From positions 1 to 40,328 of the forward strand of contig CASEAJ010000071.1 of assembly GCA_949285425.1 (NCBI GenBank): a stretch of 40,328 nt of DNA, given 5' to 3'. Of this stretch, positions 1 to 7,906 are shown one piece after another. The notes under the pieces were generated by a model. The model ran no database searches and was not told the origin of the DNA. It saw only the letters and a program-made list of their open reading frames with translations. The position numbers and the translations under genes are program-made. How positions within the stretch are numbered: position 1 is the stretch's first letter; each line of letters opens with the position of its first letter. Source of the stretch: an uncultured Porphyromonadaceae bacterium. GTDB taxonomy: Bacteria > Bacteroidota > Bacteroidia > Bacteroidales > Paludibacteraceae.

Positions 1-74
1 ACGTTCTCCACGATTGGAACGCCGTTCTTTTTGCGGCTTTCAGGTGCAAAAATGATGTTTCGTTTGATGTTCAT
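1..74 (-). CDS. Site-specific tyrosine recombinase (integrase), N-terminal fragment cut by the window edge
   Basis: Only the first 24 codons are present, reading leftward from an ATG at 74-72. They translate to a start of the form MNIKRNIIFAPESRKKNG. This basic opening followed by a KKNGVPI-like stretch resembles the N-terminal arm of tyrosine integrases carried by Bacteroides conjugative and mobilizable elements. Catalytic residues lie outside the window. The call rests on resemblance of a short N-terminus and on context: a tRNA-like 3' fragment lies about 150 bases away, which is the usual neighbourhood of such integrases. No other family fits clearly, but the evidence is short. Confidence 0.6.
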   Translation of the reverse strand, partial: MNIKRNIIFAPESRKKNGVPIVEN

Positions 75-220
75 GACTGGGTGTATTTGAAATTCTGCAC
101 CCAAATATACACCCAAAAATTGAAATAGCGAGCGATATTCAATAATATTTAGATTTAATTATGATTGTAATAATCTGGTTATTAATAGGCATTTGCGATT
201 GTGTGATATTTTGAGATAGT

Positions 221-249
221 ACAGGTTCGAGAGCCTGTCTTTCCGCAAG
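221..249 (+). other. Probable 3' fragment of a tRNA-Ser gene (attachment site of an integrated element)
   Basis: The segment holds a T-loop motif GGTTCGA, a CCTG half-stem, and TCTTTCCG, which would pair with a 5' acceptor GGAAAGA and leave discriminator G, as in tRNA-Ser. No D arm, anticodon arm or 5' acceptor lies upstream, so it is not a complete tRNA. The upstream half of the T stem also does not pair cleanly, as expected if the crossover fell in the T loop. Together with the integrase start at 74 this looks like the distal att site of an element lying to the left, with the intact tRNA gene at its other end. Confidence 0.5.
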
Positions 250-253
250 AGAA

Positions 254-295
254 GGGTGCAAATCGAGTAGTATTACGAGATTTGCACCCTTTTTC
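254..295 (+). terminator. Rho-independent terminator following the tRNA fragment
   Basis: An 11-bp perfect stem (GGGTGCAAATC at 254-264 with its complement at 279-289) is followed by a run of T. It sits directly after the tRNA-like 3' end and was probably the terminator of the original tRNA gene. Confidence 0.8.
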
Positions 296-370
296 TGTTC
301 CATCGTTTATCGGTCATGAATTTTCTTCTGCCTTTATGGCAGGGAAACTCTTGTATCTTTATGACAAAAG

Positions 371-448
371 ATACTATAGAAAGTGCCTCCACTTACTATA
401 GAATATTGAACAACTTTCTATAGTAGATGAAGGCACTTTCTATAGTAT
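371..448. repeat. CTATAG array A: four palindromes at an exact 22-bp period
   Basis: CTATAG occurs at 374, 396, 418 and 440, each exactly 22 bp from the next. The outer sites lie in an 18-bp perfect inverted repeat (ATACTATAGAAAGTGCCT and its complement), and the inner two sites are also arranged as an inverted pair. A short T run follows on the plus strand. The same period recurs at 11322 and 32512. The array lies between the tRNA-like fragment and the terminator of the thyA gene group, with no ORF of its own. Confidence 0.85.
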
Positions 449-538
449 TTTACCGCCCCTTTCAGCAGAGATGTATGTGTTTGCAAATGAGTCTATTTGG
501 CAAACAGTTTGATTTTCCATACGCCGGTGCCTTTCAGT

Positions 539-587
539 AAAAAATAACCTCGCCCCGTTGCAAATTTCTTTGTGGCGGGGCGAGGTT
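539..587 (-). terminator. Terminator of the thyA gene group
   Basis: A 12-bp stem (AACCTCGCCCCG at 546-557 pairing with 576-587) is followed, on the minus strand, by a run of six T. It lies just beyond the stop codon at 611, so it ends the minus-strand transcript containing the PNPOx-like gene and thyA. Confidence 0.85.
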
Positions 588-610
588 GTATAAGTGCGTG
601 GTCGATGGAG

Positions 611-1126
611 TCATTCCATGCGGCCGTATTTCATTTCTTCTCCATGACTGTCATACTGTTTGCGTTTCCCGGTGGGAGGGGCAGTGAGTGTAATGCGGAC
701 TACAGCCGTGCGGTGCAGGCTGCGGCGGATCGCCTCGTCGAAGGCATCCATGTGGTGTGGCAGGAACCGTTGGCTTATGGCGCGGAGGGCCGATATTTTT
801 TCGGCTTCGTCTGTCACCGGTTCGGCTATGCCGAAAGCCATGGCCGAACGGTATTGGAGGGTGAAGGTCCCATCTTTCGGGCCGACCGTTGGGGTGCATC
901 GGGTTACGGCCGAAAGGCATACTTCGGGATGGGCCGCAATGGCATCCAGTTTGTCGCCTTCGGGGGCACAATGGAAATACCACACGTGGTTGTCCGTGCA
1001 GGCCAGCGACAGGGGTACTCCGTAGGCTGTGCCGTCGGCACGGGTGAAACTGACGGTTATGTAAGGCGCTTTGCGCATGATGTCCAACGCCCATTGGCTG
1101 TCCATTTCTCTGCTTGCTTTTCTCAT
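611..1126 (-). CDS. Pyridoxamine 5'-phosphate oxidase-like flavin-binding protein (NimA-type)
   Basis: About 171 residues with the split-barrel flavin-binding pattern of the PNPOx-like/NimA group. The N-terminal segment contains MRKAPYITVSFTRADGTAYGVPLS, followed by YFHCAPEGDKLDAIAAHPEVCLS, the stretch in which these proteins contact FMN. Members reduce or bind small substrates; some relatives inactivate 5-nitroimidazoles, but nothing here proves that activity. The start is placed at the methionine of MRKASREMD, which leaves a 19-base gap to thyA; an ATG at 1159 in the same frame would overlap the thyA end by 14 bases. It is the last gene before the terminator at 539-587. Confidence 0.85.
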   Translation of the reverse strand: MRKASREMDSQWALDIMRKAPYITVSFTRADGTAYGVPLSLACTDNHVWYFHCAPEGDKLDAIAAHPEVCLSAVTRCTPTVGPKDGTFTLQYRSAMAFGIAEPVTDEAEKISALRAISQRFLPHHMDAFDEAIRRSLHRTAVVRITLTAPPTGKRKQYDSHGEEMKYGRME

Positions 1127-1145
1127 AGGGATGTTTTTCTGCTTC

Positions 1146-1940
1146 TTATACGGCCACAACGCCTTTGATGTGCGGATGCGGGTCGTAGCCGGTGAGTTCG
1201 AAGTCGGAATAGTCGAACGAGAAAATGTCCTTCACTTCGGGGTTGATGTGCATGGTCGGCAGCGGACGGGGTTCGCGTGTCAGTTGCAGCTTGACCTGTT
1301 CCAGATGGTTGGTGTATATGTGCGCATCGCCGAGTGTGTGGATGAAGTCGCCGGCCTTCAGACCGGTGACCTGTGCCATCATCATGAGCAGCAGGGCGTA
1401 TGAGGCGATGTTGAACGGTACACCCAGAAAAATGTCGGCGCTCCGTTGATATAGTTGCAGACTCAACCGTCCGTTGGCCACGTAGAACTGGAAGAAAGCA
1501 TGGCAGGGCGGCAGTTTCATGTCGGGCAGGGCGGCCACGTTCCATGCGCTGACTATGATGCGGCGCGAATCGGGGTTGTGCTTGATGGTGTCGACCGCTT
1601 CGGCTATCTGGTCAATGCTGCCGCCCCGGTAGTCGGGCCACGACCGCCATTGTGCTCCGTACACCGGCCCGAGGTTGCCATCGGCATCAGCCCATTCGTT
1701 CCAGATGCGCACGCCGTTGTCTTGCAGGTATTTCACGTTGGTGTCGCCTTTCAGAAACCAGAGCAGTTCGTAGATGATGGATTTCAAGTGAAGTTTCTTG
1801 GTGGTGAGACACGGAAAACCATCGTCCATGGAGAATCGCATCTGGTGTCCGAACACGCTGAGTGTGCCTGTCCCAGTACGGTCTTCTTTGTGTACACCTT
1901 CGTTGAGTACGCGTTGCAGCAAGTCTAAATATTGTTTCAT
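1146..1940 (-). CDS. thyA: Thymidylate synthase
   Basis: 264 residues, the same length as E. coli ThyA. It methylates dUMP to dTMP with methylenetetrahydrofolate as carbon donor. The nucleophile is Cys146 in [12 protein letters not shown]. The folate and dUMP contacts are visible in RTGTGT (21-26), the [11 protein letters not shown] segment (124-134), [20 protein letters not shown] and the C-terminal [12 protein letters not shown]. It follows the phosphatase-family lipoprotein gene by 29 bases and precedes the PNPOx-like gene. No dihydrofolate reductase gene is adjacent. Confidence 0.98.
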   Translation of the reverse strand: MKQYLDLLQRVLNEGVHKEDRTGTGTLSVFGHQMRFSMDDGFPCLTTKKLHLKSIIYELLWFLKGDTNVKYLQDNGVRIWNEWADADGNLGPVYGAQWRSWPDYRGGSIDQIAEAVDTIKHNPDSRRIIVSAWNVAALPDMKLPPCHAFFQFYVANGRLSLQLYQRSADIFLGVPFNIASYALLLMMMAQVTGLKAGDFIHTLGDAHIYTNHLEQVKLQLTREPRPLPTMHINPEVKDIFSFDYSDFELTGYDPHPHIKGVVAV

Positions 1941-1969
1941 TGTCTGTTGTAATATGTTGGCAGGTTGGT

Positions 1970-2818
1970 TTAAAATGTCAGGTCGACTACTTGGGGGTTG
2001 TGGTCAGAAAGCAGTTGACCGGGTATTTCCTTTGGTATGTCCGACCGCAGCACCTTTATGTGCGGAGTGACGAAGACAAAGTCTATTTTTTCACGCTCTT
2101 CCATGGGTGTCCGGGTAAAGTCGTGGAATGTATAGTCTGCTCCGCTGGTCTGCTCTGCACACAAGTGGGCGTCCAGCAGTCTGAATTCATCGTTGGTCAT
2201 GGTGTGGTAGGCCTCGCTTTGATTGTTCACGTTGAAGTCGCCGGTTATGATGGCCGGGCGGTCACCTACAATTTCCTTCACTTTCCGGATGATGAGCAGT
2301 GCACTTTGCCGGCGTGCCTCCGTGCCGATGTGGTCGAAGTGGGTGTTGACTGCCATGAATATGTTTCCGGTGGCGAGGTCCTTCATTTTTGCCCAGGTGG
2401 CAATGCGCACGCATGCGGCGTCCCAGCCTTTCCGTCCTACGCTGTCCGGGTGTTCCGACAGCCAGAATGTGCCCGACTCCAAAGCCTCGAATTTGTCGGT
2501 GCGGTAGAATATGGCGGAATATTCGCCTCCGGTCTTTCCATCGTCTCTGCCTACACCTATGCCGGCATATCCGGGCAGACAGGCTTGCAGGTCCTCAAAC
2601 TGCCGGTGCAGCACCTCCTGTGTGCCCACAAGGTCGATTTGTTGCTCGGTAATGAATTGGCACACCCGTTCTTTACGGTACGGCCAGCTGTTTTCTCCAT
2701 CTGCTGTCGTGTCCAGCCGTATGTTGAATGTGGCGGCGCGCATGGTGGTTTTTTCTGTTTTTTTGCTGCAACCGGCCCATGTGCACAGCACGATAGCGAA
2801 TAGAATCAGTTTTTTCAT
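1970..2818 (-). CDS. Endonuclease/exonuclease/phosphatase family lipoprotein
   Basis: 282 residues. An N-terminal lipoprotein signal ([17 protein letters not shown]) places it at the envelope. The EEP-fold signatures follow in order: [43 protein letters not shown] and the C-terminal [10 protein letters not shown], giving the metal-binding Asn/Glu and the catalytic Asp-His set. Such secreted Bacteroidetes proteins are usually predicted phosphodiesterases or phosphatases; substrate unknown. The start is at MKKLI; another ATG lies two codons upstream at 2824. It lies between the PorE-like gene and thyA, all on the minus strand with gaps of about 30 bases, so co-transcription is likely. Confidence 0.88.
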   Translation of the reverse strand: MKKLILFAIVLCTWAGCSKKTEKTTMRAATFNIRLDTTADGENSWPYRKERVCQFITEQQIDLVGTQEVLHRQFEDLQACLPGYAGIGVGRDDGKTGGEYSAIFYRTDKFEALESGTFWLSEHPDSVGRKGWDAACVRIATWAKMKDLATGNIFMAVNTHFDHIGTEARRQSALLIIRKVKEIVGDRPAIITGDFNVNNQSEAYHTMTNDEFRLLDAHLCAEQTSGADYTFHDFTRTPMEEREKIDFVFVTPHIKVLRSDIPKEIPGQLLSDHNPQVVDLTF

Positions 2819-2856
2819 ATACATGTTTGTCGAATTTGTTGTGTAATGTCTTTCCG

Positions 2857-4923
2857 TTAAAACAGCTTGTACGTTGTTTTCAGCACCCGGAACTCGGTGC
2901 GCCGGTTGATTTGGTTGGCGGTTTCCTGCTGTTCGGGGGTCAGTCCCAGAATGAACTCTTCCGTCAGCACATTGCCTTCCTGCAGGAAAGGATATTTTCG
3001 GGCGGTAAGGGCATCGACTGTCACCGGCTGTTCCTCGCCGTAGCCTACCGATGTAAGTCGCTCTTTGTCTATGCCATGTGCCACAAGATATTCCAGCACC
3101 GAACGTGCACGTTTGTCCGAAAGTTCCTTGTTGAAAGCATCGTTACCCACGTAGTCGGTGTGGGCGCTCAGTTCGATAGTGATGTTCGGGTTGTCGTTGA
3201 GCAGCTTCAGCAGGGCTTGCAGACCGGTTTCCGATTGTGGGGTCAGGTCCCATTTGCCGAACTCGTAGAAAATGTTTTCTATCTGCACGGGTTTGAACAC
3301 CGGGGTGAGGTGGAAGTCGTTGGTGAAGTCCTTGCTGTCGGTGAGGTCGGTGGTACTGAAGCGGTAGCTTTGGTTGAGGTATCCGCGGGCCGATGCCAGC
3401 ATGACGTAGTTGGCATCCTTGTTGAGTTTCAGGCGGTATGTGCCGTCTTTGCGCGATGGAATGCGGGCGTTGGTACCATCATCGCCTACCATCCGCACGG
3501 TGGCATCGGGCAGTATGTTGTTCTGCTCGTCGAGAACCTTGCCCGATATGACATAGGCCAGTTCGGGCAGTTCGAAGCTCCATATCATGTCATGTCCTTG
3601 CCGTTCGTTGCGGTTGGACGAGAAGAAGCCGTTTTCCGATGTGCCGGCAAAGGTAATGCCGAAGTCGTCCCACTGCGAGTTGAAGGGTACACCCAGGTTC
3701 TCCACGCTCCATCGCAGGGTGTCGTTCTCGTGCCGGAGTGCCAGCGGGCTTGCCTTGAACAGGTCGAGTCCGCCCATGCCGGGATGTCCGTCGGAGGCGA
3801 AGTAGAGTACTCCGTCATGACGCATCATGGGGAACATTTCATTGCCTTCGGTATTGATGTCGGGCCCCATGTTTTCTATGTATTTGCATTCGCCGCCTTC
3901 CAGTGTGGCTTTCCAGATGTCTTTACCGCCCAGTCCGTTCGGTGCATCGGACACGAAGTATATGGTCTGTCCGTCGGGCGACAGGGTGGGGTGGGCCACC
4001 GTCAGGGTGCTGTCCTCAAACACTTTGAGCGGAGTCGGTTCGCTCCAGGCTCCTCCGGCGCGGTTCGACACCATGATTTGTGCTCCGGCATCGCCGAATT
4101 CCGACTTCTTGGCCCGGGTGAAGTACATTACCTTGCCGTCGGGGCTGAATGCGCATACACCGTTTTCGGCCGTTGGGTCGTTGACTTCGGCCGGCAGGGG
4201 TTCGGGGTCTTCCCATTTGCCTGTAGCGTTTTTGCGCATGGAGTACAGGTTGCTGTTGGGCATGCCGGTGATAGGGTTGTTTTTCGTTTTTTTCTTCTTG
4301 TCGGTCGAGCGGGTGGAGGTGAACAGCAACATGTCGGCCGATGACCCTATGAAGGCCGGTGCATAGTTCGAACTGCGCCGTATGTTGAGTTCCTTCGGTT
4401 TGGTCACCTTGTAACGGCTGGGGTTGCTTTTCCACTCGGCTATACGGCGGGTGGCCTCCAGCCCGTTGCGGGCGGCGGCGTTGTCGGGGTCATGTTGCAG
4501 GTATATTTCGTAGTTCGTGGCTGCATCGGCATATTTTCCGTCCTTCTGCAGCACTTGTGCATAGTGGAAGAAAACGATGCTGTCGGGGTATCCGTAGCGG
4601 ATGGCATTCTGGTAGGCAAAGGCCGCGCGGTTGCGGTTTGTCAGCCGGTACGACTCGCCCTGGCGGAATGCCACCCGGGCTTTCAGTTCCTTGTCTTTTT
4701 TGGGCGACACTTTGCCGTAGCAACTGCGATACAGGTCTCCAGCCGTGTAGTATTCGCCGACTTCGAAGCGTTTGTCGGCTTTTTTGATACGTTTCTTTAT
4801 GCCGCAGGAGGGGAGCAGCAGAAGCAGGCAAAGAAAGAGTCCTGCCCAACGCCCAGCCCCTCCCCAAATCCTCTTGGGAAGGGGCTGGCGAGAGTCTGTT
4901 TTGTATGTCAAGTTTCTGTTCAT
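2857..4923 (-). CDS. PorE-like OmpA-family lipoprotein (TPR, beta-propeller, carboxypeptidase-regulatory and OmpA domains)
   Basis: 688 residues. The lipobox ends at Cys40 (LLLLPSC). Next come TPR-like helices (about 50-165), a PD40/WD40-type propeller (about 190-470; repeats such as FSPDGKVMYFTR and LSPDGQTIYFVSD), a carboxypeptidase-regulatory-like domain (about 475-560; YVISGKVLDEQNN) and an OmpA peptidoglycan-binding domain (about 570-680; SAHTDYVGND, LSDKRARSVLEYL, SVGYGEEQP). This is the domain order of PorE, a periplasmic part of the type IX secretion system in Porphyromonas. No other secretion genes are nearby, so it may instead tether outer membrane complexes to peptidoglycan. Residues about 12-24 come from a GC-rich repeat. 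The start is at MNRNL; an in-frame ATG lies at 4950. Confidence 0.85.
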   Translation of the reverse strand: MNRNLTYKTDSRQPLPKRIWGGAGRWAGLFLCLLLLLPSCGIKKRIKKADKRFEVGEYYTAGDLYRSCYGKVSPKKDKELKARVAFRQGESYRLTNRNRAAFAYQNAIRYGYPDSIVFFHYAQVLQKDGKYADAATNYEIYLQHDPDNAAARNGLEATRRIAEWKSNPSRYKVTKPKELNIRRSSNYAPAFIGSSADMLLFTSTRSTDKKKKTKNNPITGMPNSNLYSMRKNATGKWEDPEPLPAEVNDPTAENGVCAFSPDGKVMYFTRAKKSEFGDAGAQIMVSNRAGGAWSEPTPLKVFEDSTLTVAHPTLSPDGQTIYFVSDAPNGLGGKDIWKATLEGGECKYIENMGPDINTEGNEMFPMMRHDGVLYFASDGHPGMGGLDLFKASPLALRHENDTLRWSVENLGVPFNSQWDDFGITFAGTSENGFFSSNRNERQGHDMIWSFELPELAYVISGKVLDEQNNILPDATVRMVGDDGTNARIPSRKDGTYRLKLNKDANYVMLASARGYLNQSYRFSTTDLTDSKDFTNDFHLTPVFKPVQIENIFYEFGKWDLTPQSETGLQALLKLLNDNPNITIELSAHTDYVGNDAFNKELSDKRARSVLEYLVAHGIDKERLTSVGYGEEQPVTVDALTARKYPFLQEGNVLTEEFILGLTPEQQETANQINRRTEFRVLKTTYKLF
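4853..4888. repeat. GC-rich palindromic repeat inside the PorE-like coding sequence
   Basis: A 36-base inverted repeat with 15-base arms (CCAGCCCCTCCCCAA and its complement, one mismatch) and a 6-base loop. It lies in frame and encodes about 12 residues just before the signal-peptide hydrophobic core. Related CCCCTCC/GGAGGGG palindromes occur at 12466, 16707 and 20587-20769. Confidence 0.75.
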
Positions 4924-5008
4924 GTCGTTGTACAAATGCGTCCGCCCCATTCGTTTGCAGAAACAGTAAAAAAGGCTGTGTGCAAGAACGGGCCGTTTAC
5001 ACGCCGGG

Positions 5009-5047
5009 GGGAGAATGTCCGGAAACTTCCCTTTGATGTATTCTCCC
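5009..5047. other. Weak stem-loop between the DUF1015 and PorE-like genes
   Basis: GGGAGAAT at 5009-5016 pairs with ATTCTCCC at 5040-5047 around a 23-base loop. No T run follows on either strand, so termination is uncertain. Confidence 0.3.
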
Positions 5048-5060
5048 GGGAAAGGCCGGT

Positions 5061-6305
5061 TTACTTCAGTTCGTGGATGACCAGTCCCGACCGCAGTTTC
5101 GGCTCGAACCAGGTTGTCTTGGGCGGCATGATGTTGCCCGTATCGGCAATGTCAATGAGCTGTTGCATAGATACGGGATAAAGCGCGAGTGCCACCCGCA
5201 TTTCACCGCTGTCTACCCGCCGTTTCAGTTCGCCCAGTCCGCGTATGCCGCCCACGAAGTCAATCCGTTTGTCGCTGCGCAGGTCCTTGATACCCAATAT
5301 TTCATCGAGTATCAGGTTCGACGAGATGGTCACGTCGAGTACGCCTATCGGATCCTGGTCATCGTAAGTGCCCGGTTTGGCCGTCAGCGAATACCATTCG
5401 CCCGACAAGTATAACGAGAAATTGTGCAGTTTATTGGGTTTGTATATTTCTTTTCCTTTCGGTTCGACGGTGAAGTGTGTGGCAAGTCGTTCGAGGAACT
5501 GTTCATCGGTCAGCCCGTTGAGGTCCTTCACCACCCGGTTGTAATCGATAATGTTCAGTTGGTTGTCGGGGAAGCACACAGCCATGAAGTAGTTGTATTC
5601 TTCGTCGCCGCGGTGGTCGGGGTTCAGCCGGCGTTTTTCATCGCCTACAAGGGCAGCCGCTGCGCTGCGGTGGTGTCCGTCGGCAATGTACAAGGCGGGG
5701 ATGCCGGCAAACAGTTCGGTGATGCGTTTGGTTACGGCTTCATCGTCAATGACCCAGAAGTGATGTCCCACGCCGTCGGGTGCGGTGAAGTCATATTCGG
5801 GTTCGCCTTTCACCACGTCGGCCACTAATCGGTCAATTTCGTCGCAGTGCGGGTAGGCGAAGAATACCGGTTCCACGTTGGCGTTGTTCACGCGCACATG
5901 TTTCATGCGGTCTTCTTCCTTGTCGCGGCGGGTCAGCTCGTGTTTTTTTATGCGTTCGGTCATGTAGTCATCGACTGAAGCACATACCACCAGACCATAT
6001 TGGGTGCGTCCGTTCATGGTCTGGGCGTAGACATAATAATGTTCGCGGTCGTCCTGTACGAGCCAGCCTTCGTTGCGGAACTTCTTGAAGTTTTCGGCCG
6101 CCTTTTCATACACTTCGGGGGCATGTTCGTCCATGCCCGGGGCGAAGTCTATTTCCGGCTTTATGATGTGGTACAGCGACATAGGGTTGCCTTCGGCTTC
6201 CTTGCGTGCTTCTTCCGAGTTCAATACGTCATAGGGGCGTGAAGCCACCTGGTCGGCCAATGCCTTTGGAGGGCGAATGCCCTTGAATGGTTTGATAATA
6301 GCCAT
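5061..6305 (-). CDS. DUF1015 family protein
   Basis: 414 residues matching the conserved DUF1015 family from end to end: IKPFKGIRPPKALADQVASRPYDV at the start, EGNPMSLYHIIKPEIDF, the central YIADGHHRSAAAAL motif, and a C-terminal FVGGIRGLGELKRRVDSGE region. Function is not established; in many Bacteroidetes the gene sits beside serA and serC, which are absent here. There is no signal peptide, so it is cytoplasmic. Transcription should start from the promoter at 6335-6364 inside a 75-bp repeat, giving a leader of about 23 bases. The PorE-like gene follows after about 140 bases. Confidence 0.92.
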   Translation of the reverse strand: MAIIKPFKGIRPPKALADQVASRPYDVLNSEEARKEAEGNPMSLYHIIKPEIDFAPGMDEHAPEVYEKAAENFKKFRNEGWLVQDDREHYYVYAQTMNGRTQYGLVVCASVDDYMTERIKKHELTRRDKEEDRMKHVRVNNANVEPVFFAYPHCDEIDRLVADVVKGEPEYDFTAPDGVGHHFWVIDDEAVTKRITELFAGIPALYIADGHHRSAAAALVGDEKRRLNPDHRGDEEYNYFMAVCFPDNQLNIIDYNRVVKDLNGLTDEQFLERLATHFTVEPKGKEIYKPNKLHNFSLYLSGEWYSLTAKPGTYDDQDPIGVLDVTISSNLILDEILGIKDLRSDKRIDFVGGIRGLGELKRRVDSGEMRVALALYPVSMQQLIDIADTGNIMPPKTTWFEPKLRSGLVIHELK

Positions 6306-6334
6306 GATAATGTGGATTTAGTTTAGTATGTGTG

Positions 6335-6364
6335 CAAAGATAATGCAAATGAGCGCAAAAGCAA
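6335..6364 (-). promoter_or_regulatory. Promoter of the DUF1015 gene, carried on a repeat
   Basis: On the minus strand a TTG (6364-6362) lies 19 bases upstream of TATCTTTG (6342-6335), matching the Bacteroidetes -33/-7 consensus TTG-N19-TAnnTTTG. The start codon is 30 bases further on. A palindrome TCAAGC-AA-GCTTGA lies immediately upstream of the -33 element. Confidence 0.8.
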
Positions 6365-6511
6365 TCAAGCTTGCTTGAATTGTTTTGCCGAATGCAGCTT
6401 TATCTTATGGAAAGATAATGCAAATGAGTGCAAAAGCAATCAAGCTCGCTCGAATTGTTTTGCCGAATGCAGCGTTATCTTATGGAAAGATAATGCAAAT
6501 GAGCGCAAAAG
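6336..6511 (-). repeat. 75-bp promoter-bearing tandem repeat (about 2.3 copies)
   Basis: Units begin at 6336, 6411 and 6486, each opening with AAAGATAATGCAAATGAG and running through GTTTTGCCGAATGCAG. The third is truncated after about 26 bases. Only the gene-proximal unit keeps the full TATCTTTG; the other two read TATCTTTC. One further copy in the opposite orientation lies at 12526-12592 upstream of aroB, so both copies point at the gene they precede. Confidence 0.9.
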
Positions 6512-6606
6512 TCCGTGTATGACAGTTCGCCGTGTCCGTACGGAGATGCAGTTGCAACGGCAGGCGGTTTCTTCTGTTTGCTTTTTCCAACGTTTTTTTG
6601 CATTTC

Positions 6607-6639
6607 TTTTTGTTTTTCAGCTTCCCTTGTCTATATTTG
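6607..6639 (+). promoter_or_regulatory. Promoter driving the leader at 6646 and the gene at 6925
   Basis: TTTTTG (6607-6612) followed after exactly 19 bases by TATATTTG (6632-6639), a full match to the Bacteroidetes promoter. The predicted start is near 6646, about 280 bases before the next start codon. Confidence 0.65.
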
Positions 6640-6645
6640 CAACAT

Positions 6646-6924
6646 GTTGTGCTGTCGGCCTTTGCCTTGCAGAGGAAGCGGTGCAACGCACGCGGTACGT
6701 TGCGGGGAGAAAGTGTTTGCCCGGCAGTGCGCTTTGGGCGGAGGCTCCCACGCTTCCTTTCCCGCAGGGTGCTTGCGGCAGGTAGAAATGCGGATCGATG
6801 ACAAGTCGCAGACCGATGGTTTGTGAGTTTAGGAGTCCGTCTTTCACTGTATTGTTTTTTTTGCACTTAAGAAAATAATGATAAATCGTCTGTTCCGGGA
6901 GCGGCGGACACCAATAATGAACCT
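6646..6924 (+). other. Long GC-rich leader or candidate structured RNA
   Basis: No convincing ORF. The segment has nested complementarity: AGGAAGCG pairs with CGCTTCCT about 90 bases later, enclosing a GCAACG/CGTTGC hairpin and a GCCC/GGGC hairpin, so a branched fold is possible. CAGACC-GAT-GGTTTG follows, and a run of eight T begins near 6855. It may be an independent RNA ending at the T run or an unusually long 5' UTR. It does not show the conserved motifs of RNase P RNA, tmRNA or SRP RNA. Confidence 0.35.
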
Positions 6925-7719
6925 ATGAAAAAAACAGCGTTTTTATGTTGCCTGCTGTGGTTTTGTGCCATGTGTGTGCAGGCGCAGGATGTGATTACAA
7001 AACGTAACGGAGAGGACATTCAGGCCAAAATCATTGAGGTGAACCCGACCGAAATCAAGTACAAGGCCGCTGACAATCCGGATGGTCCGGTGTTTGTCAT
7101 TCTGAAAGATGATGTGCTGATGGTGAGGTATTCCAACGGGAAAAATGAAGTGTTTGAACAGCAGCGTAAACCTGCGTTCGATGCGCCTGACTATGGAACG
7201 GCCGGAAAAGTAGCACCGGGCATGAGCTATCGTGACTATAAAGGCTTTTACCGCCCTTCCGACTACCGTCGCCAGCCTGGTGACCCTTATGTGCCGGCCG
7301 TAGGCGGTGTGTGCTCGTTTATCATTCCCGGTTTGGGACAGATGATTTGCGGAGAAGTAGGACGCGGATTCGGGTATCTTGGCGGTGCGGTAGGTTGTTG
7401 TGTGTTGATGGGAGTCGGCAGTTCGGTGGCTATGAGTGCTGCGTATAACGCTGCAAACTCCGGAAGCACAACAGGCAACGGTGGCCTGATTACCGGTTCT
7501 TTGTTGACGGTAGCCGGCTCGATAGGCTTGCTTGTGGTTGATATATGTGCCATTGTCGACGGTGTGCGTGTGGCCAAAGTGAAGAACATGTATGAGCAGG
7601 ACATGCGTAAAATGCAGTCGTCTACGTTTGACATGCGTTTGCAGCCTTATGTGTCGACTGTTTCGGTGGGTACTATGCAGACTCCGGTGGCGGGAGTGTC
7701 GATGTCCGTTACATTCTGA
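6925..7719 (+). CDS. Secreted or membrane hypothetical protein
   Basis: 264 residues. A cleavable signal peptide ends at about VQAQD (residues 1-21). A compact N-terminal domain follows (DVITKRNGEDIQAKIIEVNPTEIKYKAADNPDGPVFVILKDDVLMVRYSNG), a pattern common in Bacteroidetes envelope proteins. The centre (about 130-220) is hydrophobic and glycine-rich with IPGLGQMICGEVGRGFGYLGG, like small membrane proteins that carry a PGLGQ motif, and holds two or three membrane segments. The C-terminus is predicted to be soluble. No enzyme motif is seen. Function unknown. It stands alone between a plus-strand promoter at 6607 and a terminator at 7758. Confidence 0.8.
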   Translation: MKKTAFLCCLLWFCAMCVQAQDVITKRNGEDIQAKIIEVNPTEIKYKAADNPDGPVFVILKDDVLMVRYSNGKNEVFEQQRKPAFDAPDYGTAGKVAPGMSYRDYKGFYRPSDYRRQPGDPYVPAVGGVCSFIIPGLGQMICGEVGRGFGYLGGAVGCCVLMGVGSSVAMSAAYNAANSGSTTGNGGLITGSLLTVAGSIGLLVVDICAIVDGVRVAKVKNMYEQDMRKMQSSTFDMRLQPYVSTVSVGTMQTPVAGVSMSVTF

Positions 7720-7757
7720 CCCCGTTACGAACAGAACGATAATGTCTTTTTTGAAGA

Positions 7758-7800
7758 GGCCTGGTTAACGTACAAAAATGTACGTGACCAGGCCTTTGTT
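7758..7800 (+). terminator. Terminator after the secreted hypothetical gene
   Basis: A long stem, GGCCTGGT and ACGTAC (7758-7773) pairing with 7780-7794, with a one-base asymmetry and an AAAAAT loop, followed by TTTGTT. It lies between convergent genes. Confidence 0.75.
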
Positions 7801-7906
7801 GTCAACAACGATGCTGCGGACCTTGTATGGTTGCACCATCTTGCTGGTGATGGCTGGCCATTCCAATTCCCGCATCACATGATGAATGGATAGCATCCAC
7901 CTGCCC

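Noticed and set aside
371..448. CRISPR-like spacing of CTATAG repeats
   Set aside because: The repeated word is only 6 bp plus partial flanks, spacers are 16 bases and partly conserved, and no cas gene is present.
6330..6785. Open frame spanning the tandem 75-bp repeats
   Set aside because: It translates the repeat unit itself and continues into non-coding sequence; the repeat carries the DUF1015 promoter on the opposite strand.
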